Below, one piece after another: positions 45,116 through 55,086 of a DNA stretch of 64,000 nucleotides (position 1 is the first letter of the stretch; every line of letters starts with the position of its first letter). Origin of the DNA: Bisporella sp. PMI_857 (lineage: Eukaryota; Ascomycota; Leotiomycetes; Helotiales; Helotiaceae). Location: NCBI GenBank assembly GCA_021307315.1, contig JAJSPD010000005.1, forward strand, positions 682,001 through 746,000, in the 5' to 3' direction. Made by a program: the position numbers and the translations under genes. The notes below the pieces were generated by a model. The model searched no databases and was not told the DNA's origin. It saw only the letters and a program-made list of their open reading frames with translations.

Positions 45116-46040
45116 ATGGGCCAAGCACCATCCATACCCACAGATCTGTCGCAGGAACTGCTCGTCATAGGCGCTGGATTCTCTCGAACAGGGACGGTAT
45201 CTTTTGCTTTGGCTTTAGAAAAGCTACTCAAAAGACCAGTATGTCATTCTGGAACCGCGATATTGTTACGAGAAGAGTGTATGTTTGAGATGACTTTTCA
45301 ATCATCTGATTTGACTGGAGTTTGAGCAAAGAAGGCTTACAAGTGTTCAGCGTATGTACGGAAATGGATATCAATCTTGAATCCAAAAGTAAGCGACGAG
45401 TCTAGGAGGAAGGAGCTGAAAGAAGTAACCGCCGGTTATGTCGCCACGACCGATACGCCAGCAATTGCATTCACGAAAGAGCTTGCTGAGCTCTATCCCA
45501 ATGCTGTGGTGATCTGCTCGACGAGAGAAAAAAACGATTGGTACAAGAGTGCCAGTGCTCTTTTTCAGAATACGGGTCTTTGGTGGCTGGATATCATGTT
45601 CTACCCAATGCCTACGCTGAGGTGGTTTGGAAGATGGAGGGATGGGATGGGAGCCAGACTCGAGCGTATATATGGCGTCCCAAAGTCTGAAATGGATGGG
45701 CCACGTAAGTTCCTCGTTCCTTCGCCGAGCACTTTCTCTGTGACATGAGTCCATACTGACCATTTCAGAACTCCTTACCATGCACGAAGAATACGTCAAG
45801 CAAAGTGTACCCCCGGAAAGACTTTTCTTCTTCAATGTTAAGGATGGCTGGGAACCGCTATGCAAGATTCTTAACTGTCCTGTTCCAGATGAGCCATTTC
45901 CGAGAGTCAACGATGGAAAAAGCATGCAGGATTTCTTTGAGAAGATTGTCAAGGCTGCAATCCTAAGGTGGTTGCAGATCTTTTCAATGATCGCGATCGT
46001 GGCTTTCACATCGTTATATTTGTGGAGGTCAGGGCGATGA
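45116..46040 (+). CDS. P-loop sulfotransferase-like (Sulfotransfer_4-type) protein with C-terminal membrane anchor
   Basis: Exons 45116-45278, 45351-45704, 45769-46040; 262 residues. Seen: a 5'-PSB/P-loop-like LLVIGAGFSRTGTVSFALALEKL at residues 15-37, with glycine/Arg/Thr spacing as in fungal sulfotransferase-like proteins; then YVRKWISILNPK, EVTAGYVATTDTPAIAFTKELAELYPNAVVICSTREKNDWYKS, NVKDGWEPLCKIL and PFPRVNDGKSMQDFF, which are typical for this expanded fungal family. Residues about 238-256 (LQIFSMIAIVAFTSLYLW) form a terminal membrane helix, so the protein is likely tail-anchored. The substrate is unknown and many members have never been shown to transfer sulfate. A 266-codon antisense frame over this gene is a shadow. 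Confidence 0.85.
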
Positions 46041-46253
46041 GGCAACTTGGAGGAGTTTATCGAAGATATAGAATCACCGCAGGAGCTGGTGGCTTTATAA
46101 ATAGACAAACAGAAGAGCGGCTTCCCAAGAGAGCCTGCTAAATAAACTAGAAATAATTCAAAGAACGACAAGCGTACCCATGGGAGAGCCTTTATTTTAC
46201 CGTTTTTTATTTATTTGCTGTTACAGAAGGCATCAGCCCGCTCGAAAAGAACG

Positions 46254-47342
46254 TTAGCCTGAGCTTCTCCTGTAATCGATCTCTGGAAATCCATCTACTG
46301 AGCCATCAAGCAAGCTCCCTTCACCACCCTTAAGCCACTTGTCGAAAAACGACACCAGCAACGCAGTCTCAATAACGAACATCCTTTTACCACTCAGGAA
46401 GGCAGCATTCTCCGGATCACCGTCTGGTCTCAATACATTGGCCAGATAGAGTCTATCGGAATAGTGATGGTGTTTTGTGACATTGATGCCGATTTCTCTC
46501 TTCCAGCCCTCCAGAGTATTATAGAAGGCTCCCCAGGTAGGATCCCCTCCACCATGCGACGTGCTAGCCAGCAAGAGAAACGGCTTATCGCGCTCCAAAG
46601 TCGTGTTCCCGAGGAATCCCATGGAGCCATCCATATTAACACCCGCGACAAACCGCGCGTCATTAAACACCAACGCAGCAGCCGCACATCCGCCCAGGGA
46701 AGAACCTAATGCACCGATTTTCTCAAGGGGTAGCTTCCCCCTGAACCCGGGGATTCTGGGATGTTTTCCCAGATCCTCAAGAATGAAGAAAATATCAGAC
46801 TTACGCCTCGTGACAAACTCCCATAAGGGCTGGGAACCGTTCTCGATATACGTCGCATTTCGTGCATCGGGATACTCGATAAAACTGGAATCGATAGGAT
46901 GGTCCATAGTAACGACTATATACCCATGGCTTGCCAGATCCTGGGCAGCGCCCGCATAGTAAACTTTTGAATTCCCATATCCCGGTCCAAAGAAGATGAC
47001 TGGGAAGTCTTGGTGGTTGTGGAGGATCGGAGTGGAGCTGTATGCAAGCATGGAGACGGTGGCAGATGAGCCCGGCGGGAGACTAAGCCAATTGTCTGTG
47101 TAGACGTTTGTTTGGGGCCCAAAAGCTGTGGCGTGGGTGGAGTTTGCGCACGCGGAGGTCGGGTAGAAGATTGAGGCTATGAGGTCTCGTGAGGGCTCGA
47201 TAGAGGTATTATTTAACTCGTAGGAGACGATACCAACCTCGTAGGAACCAGTGAGTACAGGTGGCAGAAAAACGCAGTTCGCGATGGCTACACACGCTAG
47301 AAGAGCGAGAGAAGTATCTCGAAGCGTCCGTATAGGCCCCAT
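46254..47342 (-). CDS. Secreted PAF-acetylhydrolase-like alpha/beta hydrolase
   Basis: Single exon, 362 residues from the Met at 47342; the frame is open to an upstream Met at 47405, but the 47342 start gives a clean signal peptide (TLRDTSLALLACVAIANC). Family members resemble plasma platelet-activating-factor acetylhydrolase, which removes short acyl groups from phospholipids. Seen: YEVGIVSYELNN, IASIFYPTSAC, FPVIFFGPGYGNSK, LASHGYIVVTMDHPIDSSF and the nucleophile elbow IGALGSSLGGCAAAA (S215). A catalytic Asp is probably in GVNMDGSM and a His in ASTSHGGGDP. About six N-glycosylation sequons agree with secretion. Substrate is inferred from fold only; a general lipase or cutinase-like esterase is possible. 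Confidence 0.87.
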   Translation of the reverse strand: MGPIRTLRDTSLALLACVAIANCVFLPPVLTGSYEVGIVSYELNNTSIEPSRDLIASIFYPTSACANSTHATAFGPQTNVYTDNWLSLPPGSSATVSMLAYSSTPILHNHQDFPVIFFGPGYGNSKVYYAGAAQDLASHGYIVVTMDHPIDSSFIEYPDARNATYIENGSQPLWEFVTRRKSDIFFILEDLGKHPRIPGFRGKLPLEKIGALGSSLGGCAAAALVFNDARFVAGVNMDGSMGFLGNTTLERDKPFLLLASTSHGGGDPTWGAFYNTLEGWKREIGINVTKHHHYSDRLYLANVLRPDGDPENAAFLSGKRMFVIETALLVSFFDKWLKGGEGSLLDGSVDGFPEIDYRRSSG

Positions 47343-47405
47343 AGTTTTGTCCCTATGAAAGCTCGATGCCAAAATGCTGGGAGAAGTTGATATGGAAACT
47401 AACAA

Positions 47406-48275
47406 GAAATTTCAACCATTTATACCAATGGTTAGCCTTTCAATTAGCTTGGCTTCTCACGCGCTTAAAAATATTGCGCTGTGCCTCTGGACAGCAGCCT
47501 AAACACCAATCTTCAACCTCGAAGATCATGTCGGCTGAATACAATCCAGATCTGGATGCACGGTGATAATTGGCGTAAGCTCCCGAGCTGCTGATTCTGC
47601 CGAATAACCTCGACACATGCGTTAAAATGACTCTGCATACTGTATTACGAGAACTTGCCCAAAACACACCAAAGGATCTCAGCAAGGGTTCTGAAAGGAG
47701 CTCGGCCAAGCCGCCTTTTCACATAGAGACTTTTTACGAATTCAATTGAAGAGTGCTCATCTCGAGGCTGGTCGCCTTTCAGGAGGAAATAATAAAGCAG
47801 TGGCTATGGATGTCTGTCCCCAGGTCTGAAGATACTGATAATGAGCGCCACATACCTTTGGCCAAAAGCTAAAGAGCGATGTCTATTGCACCAGGCATTG
47901 TTGTCAAACGTTGCCCTTCAGTAGACCAACCTCTTTTTTGGCTCTTGGCGTATTGAGGACTATTGGACCTCGGGTCATTATCTACTCCAAGCTATCGGAA
48001 GATCATTAGTCGGGATCCAGGTGAAGACATGATAGGGAAGGCTGGTGGAGTAGTATATTGACAGAAACCACCAAGTTACAACGTGACAGATTGACTGTTA
48101 TGACTCTGTGAGTTGGTTAAACTTGGAAGCCACTTGAAAGATCAATAAAGTTGTCCCGCAGTAGCGCTTTCCTTGGGAATAAGGGCAGGTAACACAAATG
48201 TAATCGAACTTAATCAGCTTGGTCCTAGGCGGAACTCCTTCATTGTTGACATTCTGTCCTTCGGAAACTTAAACT
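47406..48275. other. Intergenic, 870 bp
   Basis: Promoter side of the esterase gene and 3' side of the J-domain pseudogene. A 90-codon minus frame (47440-47709) has no family features. Confidence 0.45.
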
Positions 48276-49040
48276 TTATGTCAAATCGCATTTTCTGAGA
48301 GACCTTCGGCTCAGAAAAGCCTCAATCAGATCCTGCCGACCCAAGCCTCGAGCATTTAATTGAAATTCTTGAAGTTCCCCAATCAGAGACTCATGGAGTT
48401 GATCTCTCGCCCTGAAGTCCAGCTTTGCTGCATTCTCGGCCCTTGCTAACTGACCACACTCTCCAATAACCATGAATAATAGCAATATCAGCGCAAAGCG
48501 CTCGTTACACATGAAAATGGTCTGCTGCTGGGAATTCGTACGATTCCTCCATCTCTCCACGTCGCATTCATGCTTGCACCTGCCTGTCGATGTCCGCGGC
48601 TCTGGAACGTATTGTTATACTCTATATTAGCAGACTGTCTCTGAGACATGCCGGCTTGAGCACGACTGCGGCTTCTTTCCCATCCTAGGCCAAGGTCATC
48701 GTACGCCTTTCTCCTCGTGGGTTCCGACAGTATCATGTTCACGACCACGATGAGAAGGTAGCGCTCTGCTCTTATAGCCTTGGAGATTCCGCGATCCATC
48801 GTATACTACCATCGATCAGGATGATAGACCTTGATCAGTTCACAGAAGCGTTGCTTCCTATACAGAGCATCTTTCGATTGCTCCAATATCTCGTACAGAG
48901 TGCAATTAAGCCCAGCCGGCTAGCGTCTAAGTCCACGATCGTATGGTTGATCACCCGCCTTTGTGGTAGGCTTGTCTCGTATCGAGGTAGCATAATTTTT
49001 GGCCATAATGCTTCACGGGAACCTTCCTTTTGCTCATCAT
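48276..49040 (-). pseudogene. Decayed J-domain membrane protein
   Basis: Recognisable parts, minus strand: CTLYEILEQS...LIKVYHPD (J-domain helix II and HPD loop, about 48890-48817), then GISKAIRAERYLLIVVVNMILSEPTRRKAYDDLGLGW (48795-48680), a polar linker, and ERFALILLLFMVIGECGQLARA (48510-48425, membrane segment) with a charged C-terminus. Two lesions: an in-frame TAG at 48808-48806 directly after HPDRW, where no intron of normal size fits, and a frame break near 48545-48560 between ATWRD and ERWRN, motifs that are continuous in the intact family. So it is most likely a pseudogene of a fungal DnaJ-like membrane family. The first exon (from ATG at 49040) is not securely joined. Confidence 0.7.
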
Positions 49041-50291
49041 GGTAGTTAGTTATATATGAGAGAGAAGAATATAAAGCCCCGGAGGACATAGAGGATTGAC
49101 AAACATGCCATTTTATTGACAGACGGAGGGATGTCAACTTGTCCAAGTACCACATACCCTGGGGTTTGAGGCGGAAGCTATCATATGCACGTGACAGGCG
49201 GTCAGTAAGGTGGTGCAATTTGCGTTGATTTGCGTACATTACACCAGTTCCATTACGTGAAACTACTTCTCGGAATGCAAGCCGCCTTGGTGTATATTAT
49301 TGTGCCTCAATAGTAATGCAGCAGCCTTGCGTTCCTGTATTTGTTGTGAGCTTAATTTTTAATGGAGACAGATATATCTCGCAAAAGTGCTCATATCAGA
49401 CAATTACAGCCTCAATTCTGATAGTGCATGTTTTGCACACGGAACGGAAAGACCATGGATATTTATATCCCATCTACTGCAGCAACCGCACCATACATAT
49501 GCTACTTTGAGCACATTGAATGTCTGAGCTTTTTTGTTCGAACAATATTATAGCAAAGGACATACATGGAGGCTGCTTAATTCTTACAATAGATCTGCTT
49601 AAGAAGCAAACCTGAGAGACATCAATTTATCATATATCTCTCTGTGCTAGATAAGCGACTATGTCTCATGTTCGAAGGAAGGCGATACTTGGTCGGAGTG
49701 ATGTATCTGTATTAGCAGAAGAAGTGATTCTCGGCAGGAAAACATTATTAGTTATGACAGAGTTATGTTTCGCGAGTGGTGATCTATTCTATCCTGCATA
49801 CTGTGAGTTCGCAATCTTTCCAATTGGGAAACTTGCTCATATACCCTCACCCCGTCGCTAAGCGGTGCAATATTGCGCATGTGCTACATGTCTTGCCAAC
49901 ACGGACCTAATTGGGTTACCTTTAGGGGTTGAATAAAGCCATCCATTCAAAAGCTGCCGTGCGGAACGATTATGGAAGTTGCTGCCCATTTCCTTATATT
50001 TTGCGTGGCATAGTGCGGTATTAGGAAGTCGAGATGGATATCCCCGTTTCCCTCGACATGCCAAGTAAACCAATGATCAAGTATCTAATTTACAATATAT
50101 CCACTGAAGACGATGCGGCAATCTCCAGAGCTGTACATGTATGCAGGCTGCCATATGGCATCCGTCTGCAGCAGAAGAGCAATTGCCGGCTCATCCCCTT
50201 CTTTAAGTACACAGGCCCCCATCCACCTTCAGTTCAATTTATGTTTCTGGGCAGACGGTTACCTCACAAAGATATCCTCAATTAAAATATC
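49041..50291. other. Intergenic, 1.25 kb
   Basis: No recognisable gene. Frames at 49661-49861 and 50034-50285 lack family features. Confidence 0.45.
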
Positions 50292-50856
50292 ATGAGCCGT
50301 TTTAGTTATCCGGCGCAAGGAGCAGTCCGGGTCGTAGAGGTCTTCATCACTGTCACCACACTAGCGTTGTTCTGTTGCGCGTTCCCCGACCGGTTCAGAA
50401 CGAAGTTGTGGGAAGCTGGTGGCGAAAAGGGATGGAATTCAAACCCGAATCTTCGTATCTACTTCTATGCAAATTATAAAGAACCACCTCCAGTACCTCT
50501 GATTTGGAGCCAAAGGTACAATAATGTCGTCATCAACTAGGGCTCAAAGCCTTGCCAGAAATCTATGTTGACCCTGACACAGCTTAACTACCTCCAACTT
50601 AAGTGTTGCTCTCCTGGCAGCGAGCCTCTGTCTCACACGAATAGTGCTGGATGAGTTTGAGTACGACGGCACGATCACATTCATGTTGAATGACATGTTG
50701 CTATCCAGCTTCTGGATGTACAGCGTCTCAGCGCAGTCGTCTGCTGATCTGACGGATCCAACGCATCTCAGTCAGCGGCCATGGTACCTAGAAAAGAGCT
50801 GCGATGCGGTTAGTAGCCGTTACCTCCAAGCATGCATGATTGCAAAGATTTCGTAA
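50292..50856 (+). CDS. Small fungal multi-pass membrane protein, 3' end uncertain
   Basis: Exons 50292-50515 and 50604-50856 give 158 residues, ending at TAA 50854-50856. Seen: GAVRVVEVFITVTTLALFCCAF (TM1), FRTKLWEAGGEKGWNSNPNLRIYFYANYKEPP, then ALLAASLCLTRIVL and TFMLNDMLLSSFWMYSVSAQSS, and RPWYLEKSCD. The order resembles an uncharacterised Pezizomycotina membrane protein family with four helices and a PWY...C motif. The fourth helix is missing or displaced: the stop may be real truncation, or an intron may begin at the GTAAGG just before it. Given the decayed neighbours on both sides, truncation is plausible. Function unknown. Confidence 0.55.
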
Positions 50857-51871
50857 GGATTCTCCGTTGCCTCTATGTAAGCTCCGCACAATACATGATC
50901 ATTATGCTTTGCACTCTTCCGAGCTTTCTTTATCCATGCCATTATAATTATAGGGAAAGAGGGAGTATATTACGTCAAAGAAACAAAGGTGGACTAACAT
51001 TGAACTACACAGGATTTTCTTCACGGGGAGGCTCACGATTTCAGTGCTTCGTCTAGTGTATTTGTGTGGCATGGATACCACGGCTAAATGGACAAGGCCT
51101 ATCTTTTACCAGACATTCGTTGAATACAAGCAACTCCTTAGTTCGCATCACTCAAATAACAAAATATTGTTCAGGATACTCGACAGATTTTTGTTTTAGT
51201 TTGATATATTACTATTTAGGCTTGCTCAAAATTATTTTAGTAGTACATTTTATATCTCTTATTATATATATCATTAGCTATAATTTATAACCGCATGAAA
51301 GGCAATTTATTTCCATGCATAGTTCCTGGTTCTTAATTAAGTTAGAGTAAATATTGGTGGAGCAAAGAGTTTGAATCCTAGAGCTTTCCCCACGGGTATT
51401 AACCGGGCTTGTTCCACAGGCAAGAGGTATCATAACGTATGGATCATCTTATACATTTCCTACAGGGGTGAATCAACCATATCACCAATAGGAATTCTCA
51501 TTTCCCATTGCTTACTAGAAGTCTTGCGAATAAGTGGAAAGTTAAGATACAATAGGACCTTTTAAAGAGGGCACTGTACTAGGGCAAAACACACTAAAAT
51601 CCGCAAAACCAGAGGTCTCGGATTAGTTATATGTTTGATTTAAATCCTCATTGGACAGTGTAGTATGTGAGTTAACACGGTCCTGGAGTAACGGACGTAG
51701 CCGGCTTTCGCTGCAAGTGGACTTCTCAAGTGACTTTTTCATGATAAGTCAACATCTCTCTTACTGCTTCCAAGGATTGCGAGCTTGTCAGAGACCTATT
51801 TCGCTCTGTGACTTTAGAAGGGGAAAAAAGAACATATTTAAGCTATACCATTTGCCTCAGTGTTTTTCAAG
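50857..51871. other. AT-rich gene-free stretch
   Basis: The core at about 51170-51290 is nearly pure A/T (TATTACTATTTAGG, TTATATATATCATTAGC). It could be an old RIP-mutated repeat, but no ends or coding remnants are visible. Confidence 0.5.
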
Positions 51872-53970
51872 ATGCCTACACCATGGCTTGGCAAGCCAGT
51901 CATGCTGCACTCATCCCGTTCGGACATGTGCAAACTCAACGCTGAACAATGTGCCTATCGTAGGGCCACTGGCGCTACTGGTATTGAACCGCTACTACCA
52001 CGAACACACCGAGAGGCCTGCTGACCGAAGTTCTATCTAGGTATGAAGCTGATCATGTCTACGCATTCGGAACGGCCTATTCCTTCGTCGGCATCATTGC
52101 ATTCTGCATTATCGGTTTCTGGGCTCTACGACTTGCTCCTTCGGGGAAGTCGCCAAATTTGGCAGAAGCCTCTCAGTAGCTTCAGATTCTTGACTTATCG
52201 CCGATATGACTTGAAAGCCCTAAGTTGGCACTCACCGCCAGGAATTCTGTTACTTTTGCTTTCCGGAGCACTCTTTTTCCTAGGTACATGTTTCCTAAGA
52301 ATTAGTTCATAATGATGAGATTATGGAACGAGATCTGATCCCAAATCTCTAGCAATGACGTTGGGCCTGCAACCATATTATTGGCCGAATACTAAAACTC
52401 TGAGTTATGGCAACTCGCCACCTCTGGCGACCAGGACAGGTTGGATGCCGCTAGCCTGCCTACCGTTCATGATGTGGGAATCAAGCAGTCACAGCAGTCT
52501 TGAATGAATTGTTGCTGACTTGCATTCTAGAATTTTGACGACCAAGGCTAACATGACTGCCTCCTTTACTGGTGTGTCACATGAGCGGTTGATCGTGTTC
52601 CACAACTGAGTAAGATGGGCCATGTTTGTATTAGCACTCATCCACACATTTCCTTTTATCATCTTTCACATCTGGAAGGGAGACATGGTTACAGTGTGGA
52701 ACGAAAGTGTGGTCTACTGGACAGGAGTAGTTGCCCTACTTGCCCAGGCCTACCTTCAGGTTGGATCACTTTCGTGGGTCCAGTATGGAGGCTTGAATCC
52801 GTGCCTCAGATACCATCATACTAATATTGAAGGACAGGGCACGATACTACGAGTTCTTCAAGGTCACCCACTTCATTGCGGCCCTCGTGTTTGCCATCTT
52901 TTTCTTCCTTCATTGCGACTTTAGGCTTAGCTCTTGGTGAGTTGGTTCTCTCCTTCCGTTCGGATGATATCAAGTAGTAACTAAAGGCTACAAATAGGGA
53001 TTACTTCAAATAAGGATTACTTCATTGCTACCGGGGTTTCCTATGCCCTGTTCTTCTTGTACTCACAGATTAGAACTTACTTTGAGTTTGGATTTTCAAT
53101 CATGCAACCTTTACGCCAGTCTCAAACTTGGCGCTGAGAATCAGCATTCCAGTTGACAACATGTGGCAACCCGGCCAACACTTCTCTCTGCGGTTCATAA
53201 CCCTTGGCGTCCATTCATTAAGTGCCCATCCATTCACGATATGTAGTGTCCCTGTCGCGAGAGCAGCCGACGGAAAGTCGAAGTCAAAGCTTGTCTTTTA
53301 CGTGCACTCCAAGGGTGGACTCACTGGCCGTCTCGCCAAAGCGGCTGTTGCCCAGCCTGGATACAGGGCGCCTGTTCTCCTGGATGGTCCATATGGGGGA
53401 GTGAGAGGCAACCCGCTTTCTAGCTACGATCAGCACCTCATCATCACCTGCGGCTCTGGCGCGGCATTATCCCTTGGATTTGTCATGGAATTTGCTCTAC
53501 GTGGTGGGAGCGTGCCAAGCCCTCAAATTGGCGAAAAGATTCGCTCTATGCGCGTCATCATAGCGACCCGAGACCCGTTGCTCTCTGAATGGTATGAAGA
53601 GGTACTGCTAAATTGTATGGAGGACAATGGGATTGCTGACCTGTCAGATAATCTCCGTATAAATGTATGCCTGACCGGCCCGAACAGAAGCACCGAAAAC
53701 TCTTCATCCGGCGTGGAGCGAAAAGGCGGAATATCATCTGAGCCGACGAGAGTGGCTGGATTCCTCGCCAAATTTACGGGCCGACCCATCATTGCAACCG
53801 TGGTGAAGGAGACAGCCCTACAACCTGGTATTTCTGTTGGTATCGTAGCATGCGGACCATCAGGCGTATTGGAGGAGACACAAAGCGAGGCGGCTGCCGC
53901 ACAGCTGAGAATTTTAAAGTCTGCTCCCGGAGCTTGTGGCGTTTATCTACACACTGAATTATTCTCGTGA
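51872..53970 (+). pseudogene. Ferric-chelate reductase (FRE family), inactivated
   Basis: The family moves electrons from cytosolic NADPH via FAD and two hemes to reduce extracellular Fe3+ or Cu2+. Recognisable parts in order: CKLNAEQCAYR, GHWRYWY/EADHVYAFGTAY, QKPLSSFRFLTYRRYDLKALSWHSPPG, YYWPNTKTLSYGNSPP, TGWMPLACLPFM, FTGVSHERLIVFHN, MFVLALIHTFPFI (heme His), YYEFFKVTHFIAALVFAIFFFLHCDF, SWDYFIATG, then an open 53128-53970 with GQHFSLRF, HPFTICSVP (FAD), GGLTGRL, VLLDGPYGG and CGPSG (NADPH). Lesions: frame breaks near 51962, 52130-52160 and 53085-53105; TGA at 52607-52609 where the family has Trp; and a 16-bp duplication at 52992-53023 that disrupts a splice acceptor. The long 3' frame alone would mislead as a gene. 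Confidence 0.82.
52992..53023. repeat. 16-bp tandem duplication at a splice acceptor
   Basis: Copies 52992-53007 (AAATAGGGATTACTTC) and 53008-53023 (AAATAAGGATTACTTC) differ by one G-to-A. Using the first copy's acceptor leads to a TAA within the duplication; the second copy has lost the AG needed for the right phase. Confidence 0.85.
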
Positions 53971-54478
53971 GTAACAATATACCGTTCGAATTTGGTAGTT
54001 AGTACTGATGACCTTATAGTTGGTAAATACTGAAGCCAGGACTCGTGTGATACCCCACCTATGTTACCCTTCTAAGTTCTTGTACCATGAGATAGATCCA
54101 TAATATTGTATAGAGATTTCAAAGTAGCGTATGCATATATTCAAATTTGTCAAATAGAGCCTCCTCTCAAGTGGTCTAGTGAGAGTATCATATTCAAGTT
54201 GTCTACTATCTGGTCTTCACAGCTTGTATTCGTATTAGAAGCAGCATATGTTCAACCAGCCAGTTTTCTATACGTATACAACGAGTGACCAGAACGCGGC
54301 AGAACTGCTAGTTCCAAAAATGACCTTGGAGCATTTCACTATGGAATACCGTTCTAAAAGAGATGCCATCAAGGCAGGGAGCGTTCTCACTAGAGCAGTC
54401 CCACGTTCTGGGTTCATCCCGATCGGTGTTATAATACGTCGGCCTCGTCAATCCTCCGACCGCGGTGACAATGACCGG
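53971..54478. other. Convergent intergenic region
   Basis: Between the ferric reductase remnant (+) and the copper transporter (-). An 81-codon frame at 54248-54493 has no motif. Confidence 0.45.
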
Positions 54479-55086
54479 TCAATGATGCTCTGACAAAGGA
54501 CCGAACCTGCCCACAAGAAAAGTACCAAGGAAAATGCCGCCCAGGACCGACAAGAAATAGCCCACGTTCATCGTCATTACCGCTAACATTCTATTGACAA
54601 GGTCAGCAACACGTTAACTGCTCAGCCTATGGGCGGCATCGCCCCCAAAGCATCTTACAGTAGATAGCCCACGCCTCCAATAACAACCTCGACCAAGGCA
54701 CGGCCCGTCTCCGAAGCAACGCGGAAGGGCCTGCTGCTCCACGCCGATCTGATTTGTTTTTTTACACGCTCCTGGCTCAATTCATCGTTGGATGAGAGCT
54801 TCTCGTGGGTGTGCTGGGCTGGTGTGTCGAGCACAATTTGCCTCAGGGCAATAAGAATACGGTGGATGACTGAGAGGGCAATGAGGAAGATGCAAGTGCC
54901 TGCGTATGCGCCGGTTCCATTAGGCGTCCACGAAAGCGAGAAGAGGGGCGTGGTGACGGACCGGAAGAAGACCATGCTCATCATCGTCGTGGTATCATCC
55001 GTGGACATGTCCATCGATCCGGTCGAGCTGGCCATGGAGCTACTTACTGTCGACGTCGCTGCCATATTCATGGTAGCATGGTCCAT
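54479..55086 (-). CDS. Ctr-family copper transporter
   Basis: Exons 55086-54659 and 54590-54479; 179 residues. Ctr proteins form trimeric pores importing Cu+. Seen: a Met-rich N-terminus (MDHATMNM, MDMS, TMMSMVFF), a first membrane helix GAYAGTCIFLIALSVIHRILIAL, a polar loop ending RALVEVVIGGVGYLL (second helix), and the signature second/third-helix motif across the intron: MLAVMTMNVGYFLSVLGGIFLGTFL, with MxxxM-like methionines and GxxxG. Size and layout match Ctr2/Ctr3-type fungal transporters. The intron (68 nt) has a GTAAGA donor and AATAG acceptor. Next to it is a decayed ferric reductase; Fre reductases supply Cu+ to Ctr transporters, so the two may once have been a functional pair. Confidence 0.9.

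Noticed and set aside
45371..46171. 266-codon minus-strand frame
   Set aside because: Antisense to the sulfotransferase-like exons, whose protein is clearly conserved; a shadow.
47440..47709. 90-codon minus frame upstream of the esterase
   Set aside because: No motif, no signal peptide, overlaps the presumed promoter.
53128..53970. Independent 280-residue FAD/NADPH reductase gene
   Set aside because: It is the intact 3' part of the broken ferric reductase; the membrane half precedes it in order.
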